Part shown: piece by piece, positions 8,347 to 17,567 of the stretch | How the letters are laid out: each line of letters opens with the position of its first letter | How positions within the stretch are numbered: position 1 is the stretch's first letter | NCBI RefSeq assembly: GCF_022829365.1 | Contig: NZ_JAKSYJ010000102.1 | Coordinates: 1 to 64,000 of the forward strand | DNA: 64,000 bases | Origin: Methylobacterium sp. J-077 | GTDB lineage: Bacteria; Pseudomonadota; Alphaproteobacteria; Rhizobiales; Beijerinckiaceae | Reading direction: 5' to 3' | Position numbers and translations under genes: made by a program | Notes under the pieces: model-generated | What the model was told of the DNA's origin: nothing | The model's input: only the letters and a program-made list of their open reading frames with translations | Databases searched by the model: none

Positions 8347-9465
8347 TCATGAGGCGCGCCGCAGGGTGATCCGGGTCAGCTCGGACGGGCGACAGAGACG
8401 AAGGGCGAAGCCGGGCCACAGCCCGGTGCCGTTGCTGACGTAGAGAAGCATGGCGCCGACCCGGTACGTCCCGGAGACGAACCCGGCATTGCCCCGCGCC
8501 ACCAACCGGTCCAGGCCGCGGATCATGCCGCCGTGGGTATGGCCGGAGAGCTGCAGCGCCACACCGCGCGCAGCGGCACGCGCGGCCTGTGCCGGCTGGT
8601 GGTCCAGCAGCACGATCGGCGCGCCCGCCGGGGCACCGGCCAGGGCGGCCTCGAGATCGGGACCCGGGTGGCCGGTGGCGGGGGCCGAGCGATCGGTGAC
8701 GCCCGCCAGCACCAGCGCGTTGCCGTCGCGCCTCAGGACCGTGTGGCCGTTGGCGAGGATGTGGATCCCCAGCCCCGCGAGGTGGCGCATCCAGGAATCG
8801 TGGTCGAAGAAATACTCGTGATTGCCCGGCACGGCCCAGATACCGTCCCGCGCCTGCAACGCGCGCAGGGGCTCGACGTCAGCCCGTCGGGACGCGAGCG
8901 AACCGTCGATGAAGTCACCCGTCACCACGATCAGGTCGGTGCCGAGGTCGTTGGCCCGCGCGACGACGACCCGCGCCCAGGCGGCCGGGAACAGGCGGCT
9001 GATATGCAGGTCGGTCAGGTGCAGGATCGTGTAGCCGTCGAAGCCGAGGGGCAGGTCCGCGATCCCGACGGAGAGATCGTTCAACGGCGGCACGCGCACG
9101 GCCTGCCGCACGGCGATCGCCGCCAAGAGCGCGGCCGCGAGGGCCACCGCATAGCGCCAAGCGGCGGGGATGGCCCAACCGCCCCCGGGCAGGACCCGGG
9201 AGGCCAGCGCCGCCATGTCGAGGGCGAGCAGCATGACTGCCGCCAGCGCAATGGCGCCGAAGGCCCAATTGAACAGGATCACCACCGGGCGGGGGAACTC
9301 CGGCGCGAAGACCGAGCCGGAGGAGAGACGGCTCCACAGGTGGAACTGGGACGCGACCAACAGAACGGCGGCCAGGGCGAGCTTGAGCGCGAGCGGCCAG
9401 GGCAGCGGCCACACGCCCCGCGCGATGACGTAGACAGCGGGCAGGCTGGGGATGAGGCGGATCAT
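8347..9465 (-). CDS. Membrane-anchored metallophosphoesterase
   Basis: 372 residues from the ATG at 9465, chosen for the GGAGAGG just upstream; an ATG four codons earlier is possible. About four membrane helices fill residues 1-150, followed by a calcineurin-type phosphoesterase domain with all motifs in order: L-T-D-L-H-I, V-T-G-D-F-I-D, P-G-N-H-E-Y, L-D-H-Q-P and S-G-H-T-H-G-G. This layout matches the YkuE/YaeI type; YaeI relatives act on lipid pyrophosphates, but the substrate here is unknown. It is convergent with recF. Confidence 0.88.
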   Translation of the reverse strand: MIRLIPSLPAVYVIARGVWPLPWPLALKLALAAVLLVASQFHLWSRLSSGSVFAPEFPRPVVILFNWAFGAIALAAVMLLALDMAALASRVLPGGGWAIPAAWRYAVALAAALLAAIAVRQAVRVPPLNDLSVGIADLPLGFDGYTILHLTDLHISRLFPAAWARVVVARANDLGTDLIVVTGDFIDGSLASRRADVEPLRALQARDGIWAVPGNHEYFFDHDSWMRHLAGLGIHILANGHTVLRRDGNALVLAGVTDRSAPATGHPGPDLEAALAGAPAGAPIVLLDHQPAQAARAAARGVALQLSGHTHGGMIRGLDRLVARGNAGFVSGTYRVGAMLLYVSNGTGLWPGFALRLCRPSELTRITLRRAS

Positions 9466-9704
9466 GGGCCTCTCCATGGACCGGGCGACGCCCTGAAGGC
9501 AAAGCTTGCCGCGCGGCATCCGCGTGGCCTGATGCGGAGCGGATGCCTGATCCGCACGCCGAAAAGTTTTGGCCACACTCTCGATGTAAAAGCCGAGCTT
9601 GCCAGTCGAGATCGGCCTTGCCAATCTCAGCTTGGCAGGACGCGCAATTGATGTCGGCCGCAGCGATACCGCATTGGGCCGCGGGCCATAGGAAGTCCGG
9701 GATC

Positions 9705-10415
9705 ATGATCAGGGACGGTTGGGACGCCGATGTCGGCGACAGGGGTGAGGCCGCTCTGCGCGGCCACCGGGCGGGACTTCTCAGCCGCCGGTCGTTCCTG
9801 GCCGGCTCGGCCGCCGGTCTCGGCGCGCTGGGGCTCGCCGGTTGCGCGACATCCGACGGCCTGCTCCTCGCCGAGGCGGCGAAGGTCTACGGGCCGATGC
9901 CGGACGAAAAGTTCCCGATCCCGGCGGTCGACATCAGCAAGGTCGATCCGAAGTATTACCGTCGGACGGTCCGCTACGAGACCAAGGAAGCCGCCGGCAC
10001 GATCATCGTCGATCCCGGCAACTACTACGTCTACCGCGTCGAGGGCGACGGATCAGCCACCCGGTACGGCGCCAATGTCGGCCGCGACGGGTTCCTGTGG
10101 AGCGGCGACGCCTATGTCGGCCGCAAGTCCGAATGGGCGACCTGGACGCCGCCCAGGGAGATGATCAAGCGCCAGCCCGAGGCGGCCAAATACGCCCGCG
10201 GCATGCCGGGCGGCCTCGACAACCCGCTCGGCGCCCGCACCCTCCATCTCTACCAGAACGGCGCCTATACGCTCTACACGATCTACGCCAGCAGCGATCC
10301 CGAGACGATCGGCTCGGGGATCACGAGCGGCTGTGTCGGCCTGCTCAGCCAGGACATGATCCACCTCTACGCGCGCACGCCGGTCAAGACGAAGGTGGTC
10401 GTGCTGCCGGCGTAG
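9705..10415 (+). CDS. L,D-transpeptidase (YkuD/ErfK family), variant active site
   Basis: 236 residues from an ATG at 9705. An N-terminal export signal carries two arginines and ends L-G-L-A-G-C, so it may be a lipoprotein or Tat substrate. The catalytic domain (about residues 90-236) includes D-N-P-L-G-A-R-T-L-H-L-Y and the nucleophile loop S-G-C-V-G-L-L-S-Q-D-M-I-H-L-Y. The histidine normally found about 17 residues before the catalytic Cys (in H-G-T) is replaced by Tyr (I-Y-A-S). Family members make 3-3 peptidoglycan crosslinks or attach lipoproteins to peptidoglycan; activity of this variant is uncertain. Confidence 0.82.
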   Translation: MIRDGWDADVGDRGEAALRGHRAGLLSRRSFLAGSAAGLGALGLAGCATSDGLLLAEAAKVYGPMPDEKFPIPAVDISKVDPKYYRRTVRYETKEAAGTIIVDPGNYYVYRVEGDGSATRYGANVGRDGFLWSGDAYVGRKSEWATWTPPREMIKRQPEAAKYARGMPGGLDNPLGARTLHLYQNGAYTLYTIYASSDPETIGSGITSGCVGLLSQDMIHLYARTPVKTKVVVLPA

Positions 10416-10520
10416 AACGCGGACCTTCGGCCTTAGGCGGTGCGGATGACGTCGCGCTTCGTTCCCACGTGGTCGGGCTGCGACGTTCACGCACCGGCTT
10501 CGGTCAGGCACGACGCGCGC

Positions 10521-10612
10521 CCTTTCCCGTGCGGGAGAGGGTTGAGGTGGGGGGCCAGAGCTTTCCGGAGATGTCGCACCCCTCACCCTGTCCCTCTCCC
10601 GCACGGGAGGGG
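10521..10612. repeat. Palindromic intergenic repeat (family A)
   Basis: Arms at 10526-10541 and 10592-10607 are a perfect 16-bp inverted repeat (CCCGTGCGGGAGAGGG and its complement), flanked by further imperfect pairing. The 442-bp gap between the convergent L,D-transpeptidase and chemoreceptor genes holds this element and G/C-runs, but no credible gene. The same style of element occurs at 49480-49650. Confidence 0.7.
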
Positions 10613-10857
10613 GGACTTGCGCCTCCTCCGCCAGCGGCAGGACCACGGCTCTGACCGAAACCTGTATAGCCCGTAGCCCTGCGGGGTCGCGTTGGAAGTG
10701 GGGGCGGTTCAAACGGCATCGCTGCGCCCCATCCTGCACCACCCCCACCCCTGACCCCTCCCCACAAGGGGGGGAACGCGCGATTTTCAGGCCCTTGCCG
10801 CCGAACGCGATCCGTGACCCCGACAGCCCGCCCGGGTCGCCGCGATGACGGCGCGGC

Positions 10858-12549
10858 TCACGCCGCCCGCACGGTGGCGAGGAAGTGCGAGACCTCGGCG
10901 CCGAGATGCTCCGCCTGGCGGGACAATTCGCCCGCCGCGCCGAGCACCTGGCTCGCGGCGGAGCCGGTCTCCTCGGAGGCCTGGGCGACGCCGGCGATGT
11001 TGCTCGTGACCTCGTTGGTGCCGGTGGCGGCCTGGGCGACGTTGCGCACGATCGCCTGGGTGGCGGCGCCCTGCTGCTCCACGGCGGCGGCGATCGAGGT
11101 CGCCACCGAGTCGATCTCCCGGATCCGCGTCGTGATCGCCCCGATCGCCGTGACGGCCTGGCCGGTCACGCCCTGGATTTGGCCGATCTGCTGGCTGATT
11201 TCCTCCGTCGCCTTGGCGGTCTGCGCGGCCAGCTCCTTCACCTCGGACGCGACCACGGCAAAGCCCCGGCCGGCCTCCCCGGCCCGGGCTGCCTCGATCG
11301 TGGCGTTGAGCGCCAGCAGGTTGGTCTGGCCGGCGATGGTCGAGATCAGCCCGACCATGTCGCCGATGCGGGTGGCCGCCTGGCTCAGCGCCTGCACGAG
11401 ATGATGGGTCTGGTCCGCCTCGCCGACGGCCGTCTGGGCGAGTCTCGCCGAGCCCAGGACCTGCCGGCCGATCTCCTGCACGGACGAGCCCAGCTCCTCC
11501 GCGGCGGCGGCCACGGTCTCGACGTTGGCAGCGGCTTCCTCGGCGGCGGCGGCCACCGTGGTGGACTGGCTGGCGGTCTCGGTGGCGCTCGCCGTCATGG
11601 TCTGGGCGGTCGCCTGCAGTTCCGTCGCCGAGGACGAGACCAGGCCGACGATGCCGCCGACGGCGCGCTCGAACCCGTCGGCCAGCTCCAGCATGGTCCG
11701 CTTGCGCGCGGCCGCTGCGGCTTCCTCGGCCACGCGCCGGATTTCGGCTTCCTCGGCGGCTTTCCGGGCGACCATCGCCTTGATGCCCTCCACGGCCTTG
11801 CCGACGGCGCCGATCTCGTCCCTGCGGGCGGCCTCCGCGATCTCGGCGTCGATCTCGCCCCGCGCCATCCGCTGCAGGACGGCGACCAGGCGGTTGAGCG
11901 GGCCGGTGATGCCGACCATCGCGATGAACGCCGCCGCGATCAGGCCCGCGAGCATCCCGATGGTGCTGAAGATCATCAGGCTGAGGCGGGTGTCGTTGGT
12001 CTGGGCCGTGAGGTCGTCGGAGCCCTTCTGCATGTAGGCGTTGATGTCGTTGGCGAGCGCGTTGCCGTCCACCGCCAAGCTCGAGAAGGTCGGATCGATC
12101 GCCGAATGGACCAGCGCGAGCGCCTGATCGTTCTGGTTGATGCTGCCGAGGCGGCGCACCTCGGTCACGTCCTGCAGGAACCGGTCGACGCGCCTCCCCA
12201 GTTCGTCGATCCGGCCGGCAAATTTGGGTGCGCGGTCATGCAGCGACGTGAGCGTCGCCTTCAGGTTCGGTATGGCGGCCTCGAACCCGGCATTGGCGGC
12301 CTGGATCTGGGCCGCGTCGGTCTCCGCGATGATCCGATAGACGTAGTAGTTGAGCTCGAAGACGAAGCGGTTGACGCGGCGGCCCTCGGCGACGGCGACG
12401 GCCTCGTGGCTGATGAACGCACTGTAGGCGTCATCGATCTGGCTCATCCGCGACTGGGCGTACCAGACGCCGGCGCCGACCATGACGCCGATCAGGGAGA
12501 CGATCGCCACCAGCTTGGTGATGATCTTGAGATTCGACAGGCGCAGCAT
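10858..12549 (-). CDS. Methyl-accepting chemotaxis protein
   Basis: 563 residues. Order: membrane helix (about 10-30), helical periplasmic sensor of the four-helix-bundle type (about 30-190), second membrane helix (about 190-212), HAMP domain (about 212-265), then the cytoplasmic signalling coiled coil. The conserved hairpin tip is present ([21 protein letters not shown]), as is R-G-F-A-V-V-A-x-E-V-K. No C-terminal pentapeptide tether is seen. It would signal to CheA through CheW; the ligand is unknown. It is transcribed leftward from an AT-rich intergenic region. Confidence 0.93.
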   Translation of the reverse strand: MLRLSNLKIITKLVAIVSLIGVMVGAGVWYAQSRMSQIDDAYSAFISHEAVAVAEGRRVNRFVFELNYYVYRIIAETDAAQIQAANAGFEAAIPNLKATLTSLHDRAPKFAGRIDELGRRVDRFLQDVTEVRRLGSINQNDQALALVHSAIDPTFSSLAVDGNALANDINAYMQKGSDDLTAQTNDTRLSLMIFSTIGMLAGLIAAAFIAMVGITGPLNRLVAVLQRMARGEIDAEIAEAARRDEIGAVGKAVEGIKAMVARKAAEEAEIRRVAEEAAAAARKRTMLELADGFERAVGGIVGLVSSSATELQATAQTMTASATETASQSTTVAAAAEEAAANVETVAAAAEELGSSVQEIGRQVLGSARLAQTAVGEADQTHHLVQALSQAATRIGDMVGLISTIAGQTNLLALNATIEAARAGEAGRGFAVVASEVKELAAQTAKATEEISQQIGQIQGVTGQAVTAIGAITTRIREIDSVATSIAAAVEQQGAATQAIVRNVAQAATGTNEVTSNIAGVAQASEETGSAASQVLGAAGELSRQAEHLGAEVSHFLATVRAA

Positions 12550-12961
12550 CTCTATTCGGCTCCGGAAGGCCCGATCGGTCTCGAATTGCGAGCCTGATCA
12601 ACATAACGGATGCCGCGTTTCGGTTAAGGCTGCCCTAAGATCTGCGGTGTTCGTAGGCGACGGTGACATTTCAAGATCCAGACAATCAGACCGGATCTCT
12701 GTAATTTCATATTCGTTATACTATAAATATACTCAGTATAGCAGCGGACCGGCAATTTAAAGACGATCACGTTACATCTGAATATGCCAATTGGTATTTA
12801 TCACTGACGACCGATCGTTCGTGTCTGATGTTCGGGCGTCGCGCGACGGTCGTCCGGCGACCGCGGGGCGCCGCCGCAGGTGCCAGGCCCTTTCCACGGC
12901 GGGAGGCCGGCGCCACATAGGCGGCGTCCGACACTCTTCGCACAATCCGGAACGTCGCCGC
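12550..12961. other. Divergent intergenic region with AT-rich core
   Basis: 412 bp between the divergent chemoreceptor and glyoxalase genes. Positions about 12690-12800 are strikingly AT-rich for this genome and contain the inverted repeat annotated at 12728-12740. An open frame running into the glyoxalase from 12791 is judged to be leader sequence, because the family homology starts only at the ATG at 12962. No RNA gene was recognised. Confidence 0.5.
12728..12740. promoter_or_regulatory. Candidate operator, short perfect inverted repeat
   Basis: TATACTCAGTATA is a perfect 6-bp inverted repeat around one central base, within an AT-rich stretch that also repeats TATAC just upstream. It lies about 180 bp upstream of the chemoreceptor start and about 220 bp upstream of the glyoxalase start. 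No regulator is identified; symmetry and local base composition are the only evidence. Confidence 0.3.
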
Positions 12962-13357
12962 ATGTCCAAGCCTGTCCACGCCATGATCCGCGTTCGCGAC
13001 GAAGCGCGCGCGCGTGATTACTACGCCAGAGCCTTCGGCTTCGAGGCGGCGGACCGCTACGACTTCGACGATTTCACCCTGGTCTACCTGCGCGATCCGG
13101 CCTCGCCGTTCGAGCTGGAGCTCACCGTGAACAAGGGCCGCGACAAGCCCTACGATCTCGGCGACGGCTACGGCCACATCGCCGTCGTGGTCGACGACGT
13201 TGAGGCCGAGCACGCCCGGCACCTCCGCGAAGGTTTCCTGGCCACCGACGTGAAGTCCCTGGAGCACGGCGAGACCGTGCTGGCGCGGTTCTTCTTCGCC
13301 ACCGACCCGGACGGCTACAAGATCGAGGTCATCCAGCGCGGCGGCCGCTTCGCCTGA
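12962..13357 (+). CDS. gloA: Glyoxalase I-like VOC family protein
   Basis: 131 residues from the ATG at 12962, a typical single-chain glyoxalase I length. The N-terminal half begins K-P-V-H-A-M-I-R-V-R-D with a metal-ligand type His. The second half has D-G-Y-G-H-I-A-V-V-V-D-D and ends T-D-P-D-G-Y-K-I-E-V-I-Q-R-G, placing the expected Glu near the C-terminus. Glyoxalase I turns the methylglyoxal-glutathione adduct into S-lactoylglutathione. The symbol is by family similarity; the neighbours give no pathway support. Confidence 0.78.
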   Translation: MSKPVHAMIRVRDEARARDYYARAFGFEAADRYDFDDFTLVYLRDPASPFELELTVNKGRDKPYDLGDGYGHIAVVVDDVEAEHARHLREGFLATDVKSLEHGETVLARFFFATDPDGYKIEVIQRGGRFA

Positions 13358-13394
13358 GCGTCCCCCTTCCCGACACGCGACACATCCGAGCCTC

Positions 13395-13982
13395 ATGCCC
13401 GAGACCACCCGCATCGTCTGCATCCGCCACGGCGAATCGACCTTCAACGCCGCCCACCGGCTGGGCGGCGGCGATCCAGGCCTCCTCGATGCCCGGCTGA
13501 CCCCGCGGGGCCAGGCCCAGGCCCGGGAGGCCCGGGTGCGCCTGGCGGACATCCCGTTCGAACTGGTGGTGGTCTCGCCGCTGACCCGGGCGATCGAGAC
13601 CGCCGCGCTCCTGTTCGACGAGCACCCCAGCCGGCCGCGGGTCCTGGTCGAGGTGCTGCACCGGGAATGCCAGGAGAGCAGCTGCGACGTCGGCCGGGCG
13701 GCTTCCGAGATCGCCGCGGAATTCCCGCATCTCGAGGTCGGGCACCTGCCCGAAATCTGGTGGCACGCGGAGCCCGGCTGCGAGGTCGGCGGCTACCCGG
13801 TCGAGCCGCGCCACCTGTTCGACGCCCGCGTCGCCGGGTTCCGGGACTGGCTGCGGGCGCGGCCCGAGACGACCATCGCGGTGGTCGGCCACGGGACGTT
13901 CTTCTATCACCTCACCGGCACGTTCCTGGAGAACTGCGCCTCCATCGAGCTGGACCTCACCGCCGAGCCCGCCCTGGCCTGA
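13395..13982 (+). CDS. Histidine phosphatase superfamily protein
   Basis: 195 residues. The catalytic motif C-I-R-H-G-E is at residues 9-14 with His12 as the predicted phospho-acceptor. P-L-T-R-A-I-E-T-A lies in the middle and the second conserved His in V-V-G-H-G-T-F-F-Y-H. This is the phosphoglycerate mutase/SixA-like fold; it could be a mutase or a small-molecule phosphatase. It follows the glyoxalase by 37 bp on the same strand. Its stop abuts the stop of the convergent hypothetical gene with no spacer. Confidence 0.85.
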   Translation: MPETTRIVCIRHGESTFNAAHRLGGGDPGLLDARLTPRGQAQAREARVRLADIPFELVVVSPLTRAIETAALLFDEHPSRPRVLVEVLHRECQESSCDVGRAASEIAAEFPHLEVGHLPEIWWHAEPGCEVGGYPVEPRHLFDARVAGFRDWLRARPETTIAVVGHGTFFYHLTGTFLENCASIELDLTAEPALA

Positions 13983-14699
13983 TCAGGCGGGGATTCTCGC
14001 CCGGGCCGCATCGAGACGCTCCCGAGCCCCCAGCAGGTCGATCTCCGGCGCCTGCCGGCCGATCGCCAGGGTGGCGTCGAGGATCGTGCAGGCCCGCGCC
14101 CACGTATCCGGGACGAACGGGGCCGCGCCCTCGGCGACTTCGGCAGCACAGCGGGCATCCTCGGCGGCGCGCCGGGCCGCCGTTGCCGTGCGGGCGACCG
14201 CGGATTGCAGCGCGCCGTCGCGCCAGCGCCGTGTCCGGGCCGCCTCCTGCGCGAGCGCGCCGCCCTGCCACTCCGCCGAACGCGCCGCCGCCAGCGCCAG
14301 GGGCAGGTCCGGTGCGCCGGCGCAGGCCTCGGCATGCTCGGCCATGCCGGCCCGGGTGCAGAGCGGCGCCAGGATCTGCCGGATGCTCTCCAGGGCGAGG
14401 CGCCGGGTGCGGGCAGCCTCGACCTCCGGCCGGTCGGCGCTGCCCGACAAACGCAGCACGAAGGCGATCAGCTGCGGCCGGGCCTCGTCCGGCATCGCGT
14501 CGTTGAGGCCCAGCGCGTAGGCAGCGATCGGCCGGGAGAAGCAAGGCGGACAATCGGCGCTGGACCGGATCGCCTTGTAAGGCAGCCCCGCGGCCACGAT
14601 CGCCGCCTCGTTGATGCAGGTCCCGCCATCGGGGCCGGGGAAGGGATGCGATCCGGCCAGCAGGCGCCAGTTCAGAATCGTCTGGAAGTCGGCGTGCAT
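13983..14699 (-). CDS. Conserved hypothetical protein, cytosolic
   Basis: 238 residues, no signal or membrane helix. The N-terminus has a distinctive block, W-R-L-L-A-G-S-H-P-F-P-G-P-D-G-G-T-C-I-N-E-A, followed by paired cysteines (C-P-P-C) around residue 50. I recall this block in uncharacterised alphaproteobacterial proteins, with no known function. The rest is alanine- and arginine-rich helix. It is convergent with the histidine phosphatase. Confidence 0.7.
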   Translation of the reverse strand: MHADFQTILNWRLLAGSHPFPGPDGGTCINEAAIVAAGLPYKAIRSSADCPPCFSRPIAAYALGLNDAMPDEARPQLIAFVLRLSGSADRPEVEAARTRRLALESIRQILAPLCTRAGMAEHAEACAGAPDLPLALAAARSAEWQGGALAQEAARTRRWRDGALQSAVARTATAARRAAEDARCAAEVAEGAAPFVPDTWARACTILDATLAIGRQAPEIDLLGARERLDAARARIPA

Positions 14700-14762
14700 C
14701 CGCGCTCCTCCGCCTTGATACGGCAGCGTGGCACGGGACGGACCCTTTGGCGAGGCGATTTC

Positions 14763-14827
14763 GCTGAGGCTCTGCCCCCGAGAGGCCAGGGCTCCGCCCT
14801 CGACCCGCAGAAAGTCTCGACCTTTTG
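14763..14827. repeat. Candidate dispersed intergenic repeat
   Basis: The spacer before the nickel/cobalt transporter end contains alternating GGCTCTGCCC / AGGGCTCCGCCCTCGACCC blocks ending in AAAGTCTCGACCTTTT. This layout resembles short dispersed elements found behind many genes in Methylobacteriaceae. Only one copy is visible here, so the call is a recollection of pattern, not a demonstrated repeat. Confidence 0.35.
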
Positions 14828-14836
14828 AATCCGGAT

Positions 14837-15841
14837 CTAGCCGGCGAGGTTCAGGGCGAGGCCGGACAGCATCGCGACGCCCAGGACCAGCACGAAGGCG
14901 GCGGCCACCAGTTCCAGGCCGCCGATCGCCAGCAGGCCCGCCTGGCCGCGGCCGCCCGCGAGGCGCAGGGCCGCGCGCTTGGCGAAGACCGCGAGGCAGG
15001 CCAGGGCCGTCGTGGTCAGCGCCGTCCCCAGCGCCATCGCCAGGACCGCGAGGATTCCCGCCCCCGGCACGCCCTGCGACACCGCGAAGACCAGGACCAG
15101 CACCGCTCCGGCGCAGGGGCGCGATCCCGCCGCCAGGACAACGCCGGCGCGCGCGCGCCAGCCGTCGAGGGCGGCGAGCGTCCGGGCGTCGGGCAGGTGG
15201 GCGCAGCCGGGGCCGCAGGGCGTGCCGAGCTGAGCGAGCCGCCCGGCCTTGCGCCAGGTCAGGGCCAGCCCGACCAGGGCGACGAGGGTGAAGCTCACCG
15301 TCTCGATCACGGTTCCGGCCCGGGTCACGGTCGCGGCGGTGGCGTTCAGCACGACCGTGCCGATCCCGACGATCGCCCCCGCGACCAGCGCCTGGAGCAG
15401 CGCGGCACAGGCGCTCAAGGCGCAGCCCCGGCGCAGGGCCCGCTCCCCGGCCAGGATATAGCCGGCGATCACCGCCTTGCCATGGCCCGGGCCGGCGGCG
15501 TGGAACACGCCATACGCGAAGGCGAGCCCGATCAGCGGCGCCCAGGCGCCGCCGCCCTTCAGCGCCACGACGGCGGCATTGAGGCTGCGGGAGAAGCTCG
15601 CCTGGAGCGCCAGGATCATCCCGCCGAGGCCGGTGGCGGCCGGGGCCGCCTCGCGAAAGCCGATGCCGAAGGGCGAGCGTGCCGGCGGCGCGGCGATCCC
15701 GGGGGCGATCAGCCAGGCCAGCCCGGCGGCCACGAGGGCGGCCAGCAATACGGCGCCGGCCATCAGCCCGAGCCGCAGCCCGAGCCGCAGCCTAAGCCGC
15801 TCCTGCCGGGGCGGCGCGTCGATGCCGATCCCTACGGACAC
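14837..15841 (-). CDS. Nickel/cobalt exporter, NicO/RcnA family
   Basis: 334 residues from a GTG at 15841 that overlaps the end of the upstream DUF1007 gene by 10 bp. An initial membrane helix follows a short basic stretch, then about six helices. The family motif H-A-A-G-P-G-H-G-K-A-V-I-A-G-Y is present near residue 110, with a second conserved G-S-R-P-C-A-G-A helix later. Relatives move Ni2+ or Co2+ across the inner membrane, often outward. A later ATG near 15763 is an alternative start. Overlap with the DUF1007 gene indicates co-expression. Confidence 0.87.
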   Translation of the reverse strand: MSVGIGIDAPPRQERLRLRLGLRLGLMAGAVLLAALVAAGLAWLIAPGIAAPPARSPFGIGFREAAPAATGLGGMILALQASFSRSLNAAVVALKGGGAWAPLIGLAFAYGVFHAAGPGHGKAVIAGYILAGERALRRGCALSACAALLQALVAGAIVGIGTVVLNATAATVTRAGTVIETVSFTLVALVGLALTWRKAGRLAQLGTPCGPGCAHLPDARTLAALDGWRARAGVVLAAGSRPCAGAVLVLVFAVSQGVPGAGILAVLAMALGTALTTTALACLAVFAKRAALRLAGGRGQAGLLAIGGLELVAAAFVLVLGVAMLSGLALNLAG

Positions 15842-16506
15842 GCGATCAGGATCCGGCTGGCGAACTGAACCCCGTAGGACGAGGCGGCGGTGAGCGCGTC
15901 GAAGAACGCTTCGGTCATGCCCGGGGAGCCGGCCTCGGCGGTCCTGGGCTGCTCGGTCTTCGGGCGGGTGACGGTAGCGGCGCAGCCCTGCGGCGCGCCC
16001 GCGAGGGTGGCGGCGTCCGCTCCCTCCGCGAACGAGAAGGCGACGAAATACGTCGGGTCGTAGACTTCCAGGGCGGCGACGCCCCTGCCCTTCTGGACCG
16101 GCGCCTTGAGCGGCAGCAGGAAGCTCATCACCAGGGCCTTGCCCTCCAGCCGCATCGCCGGCTCCTTCGGATCGGCGAAGGCCTGCTCCTTGCCGCCGAC
16201 CTTCAGCTTCGTGAAGTAGCCGAACTCGGCGAGGTTCGCGGTGTTCTCGGCCGCGAGCCCGGCCAGCTCGTCCGGCGAGAGGGTGCCGTCCTTGTTGGCG
16301 TCGAGGCCCTGGGTGACGAAGGCGGTGTATTCGGGGTCGAAGCTCCAGGTGTCGCGCACACCGACGAGCTTGCCGTCCTGATAGACGAACTGCGCCTTCG
16401 CGGTGACCCAGACATGCGGATGGGCGGACGCGGCGGTGGCGGCGCAGGCGAGGCCGGCCGCCAGGAGCAGGGCGAGAGTGTTCGGGACATGCGCGGCGAT
16501 CGGCAT
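15832..16506 (-). CDS. DUF1007 family periplasmic protein, metal-transport partner
   Basis: 224 residues with a clear Sec signal ending A-S-A, after which the mature protein starts H-P-H-V-W-V. That is typical of DUF1007 proteins, and the His-rich mature N-terminus could bind metal. An EF-hand-like stretch (D-A-N-K-D-G-T-L-S-P-D-E-L) lies near residue 70. DUF1007 genes commonly sit beside NicO-type transporters, as here; the direct biochemical role is not established. It is the first gene of this two-gene unit. Confidence 0.85.
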   Translation of the reverse strand: MPIAAHVPNTLALLLAAGLACAATAASAHPHVWVTAKAQFVYQDGKLVGVRDTWSFDPEYTAFVTQGLDANKDGTLSPDELAGLAAENTANLAEFGYFTKLKVGGKEQAFADPKEPAMRLEGKALVMSFLLPLKAPVQKGRGVAALEVYDPTYFVAFSFAEGADAATLAGAPQGCAATVTRPKTEQPRTAEAGSPGMTEAFFDALTAASSYGVQFASRILIACP

Positions 16507-16616
16507 GGGGCGGCGGCACGCTCGCTGCGGCGGGGGATCACGAGAAACGCGGCCCCTTCCTCATCCCCTGGTTGGGCGAAAGCGAGGCGCCGCGGCGCAC
16601 AGATCATCCCAAAACA

Positions 16617-17537
16617 TCATTCCTGGGCGTCGAGGCCCATCAGCTGGAAACTCGTCCGCAGGTCGTTCGACATCGGGATGTCGAGGCGCTCGCCGTTGGG
16701 CAGGCGCTTCACGAACCAGCGCTCGTAGGTCCAGCGCAATTCGCGGGACTCGGCGAGCCGGGTGAAGGTCTGGGCGACGATCCCGGCAAGTTCCGGGTCG
16801 TCCTTGCGGAACATGATGCCGTAGGGCTCGTAAGAGAGCTTGTCGGGCAGCACCGTGTAGTTCGCCCCGTCCTGGCCGTCGGTGGCGATTAGGCCGTAGA
16901 GCAGCACGTCGTCGGTGGCGAAGGCGTCCGCCTGGCCGGACTTCACCAGCGCGTAGGAGGCCGCGTGGTCGGGGGCGGTCACCACCTGCGCCTGGATCTT
17001 GAGCTTGGCTAGGAGGTCGCGCACGGCCTTCTCGTTGGTGGTGCCGGCCGTGACCACGACGGTCTTGCCGGCGAGATCCCGATAGGAGGCGATGCCGGAC
17101 TCCTTCTTCACGAGTAGCTGCGTCGCGCTGATGTAGTCGACCGGCGAGAACGCGACGCTCCGGCGCCGCTCGGCGTTCGCGGTGGTCGAGCCGCATTCGA
17201 GGTCGATCTTGCCCGCGGTCAGGGCCGGGATGCGGGTCTCCGCGGTGACCGGCTCGTAGCGGACCTTCACCGTCCGGCCGATCGCCGCCTGGATGTCGTC
17301 GGCGATCTCGCCGCAGAGGTCGATGGCGTATCCGATCGCCCGGGGGCTGCCGTCCCGGTGCTTGCCCTCCACGAAGGAGAACGGCACCGAGCTCTCCCGG
17401 TAGCCGATCACGATCTCGCCGCGCTCGGCCACGCGCTTCAGGGTGCCGGTGAGCACCTCGACGGCGGCGGCGGGGCGCGGGACGCCCGCCAGCGCGAACA
17501 CCACTGCCAGGACCGAGCCGAACCGCATCGCCGCCAT
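16617..17537 (-). CDS. GltI-like amino acid binding protein, orphan (no permease nearby)
   Basis: 306 residues with a signal peptide (about residues 1-25). The periplasmic binding fold of GltI type shows I-V-I-G-Y-R-E-S-S-V-P-F-S-F, D-L-E-C-G-S-T-T-A-N-A-E-R-R and Y-G-I-M-F-R-K-D-D-P. It is a paralogue of the gltI product at 25.1 kb. It has no ABC permease or ATPase beside it; instead it lies 30 bp downstream of a sodium/proton dicarboxylate symporter gene on the same strand. It may feed the GltJKL permease encoded at 26-28 kb or act with the symporter; neither is shown. Confidence 0.85.
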   Translation of the reverse strand: MAAMRFGSVLAVVFALAGVPRPAAAVEVLTGTLKRVAERGEIVIGYRESSVPFSFVEGKHRDGSPRAIGYAIDLCGEIADDIQAAIGRTVKVRYEPVTAETRIPALTAGKIDLECGSTTANAERRRSVAFSPVDYISATQLLVKKESGIASYRDLAGKTVVVTAGTTNEKAVRDLLAKLKIQAQVVTAPDHAASYALVKSGQADAFATDDVLLYGLIATDGQDGANYTVLPDKLSYEPYGIMFRKDDPELAGIVAQTFTRLAESRELRWTYERWFVKRLPNGERLDIPMSNDLRTSFQLMGLDAQE

Positions 17538-17567
17538 GCCGTGTCCTCCGCGTGATCCCAGTCCGTC

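Noticed and set aside
10416..10857. Possible CRISPR or satellite array from the repeated G/C blocks.
   Set aside because: Repeats are inverted arms of one palindrome, not direct repeats with spacers.
12791..12961. N-terminal extension of the glyoxalase.
   Set aside because: The extra 57 residues are Arg/Gly-rich, unlike the family. Homology begins at the ATG at 12962.
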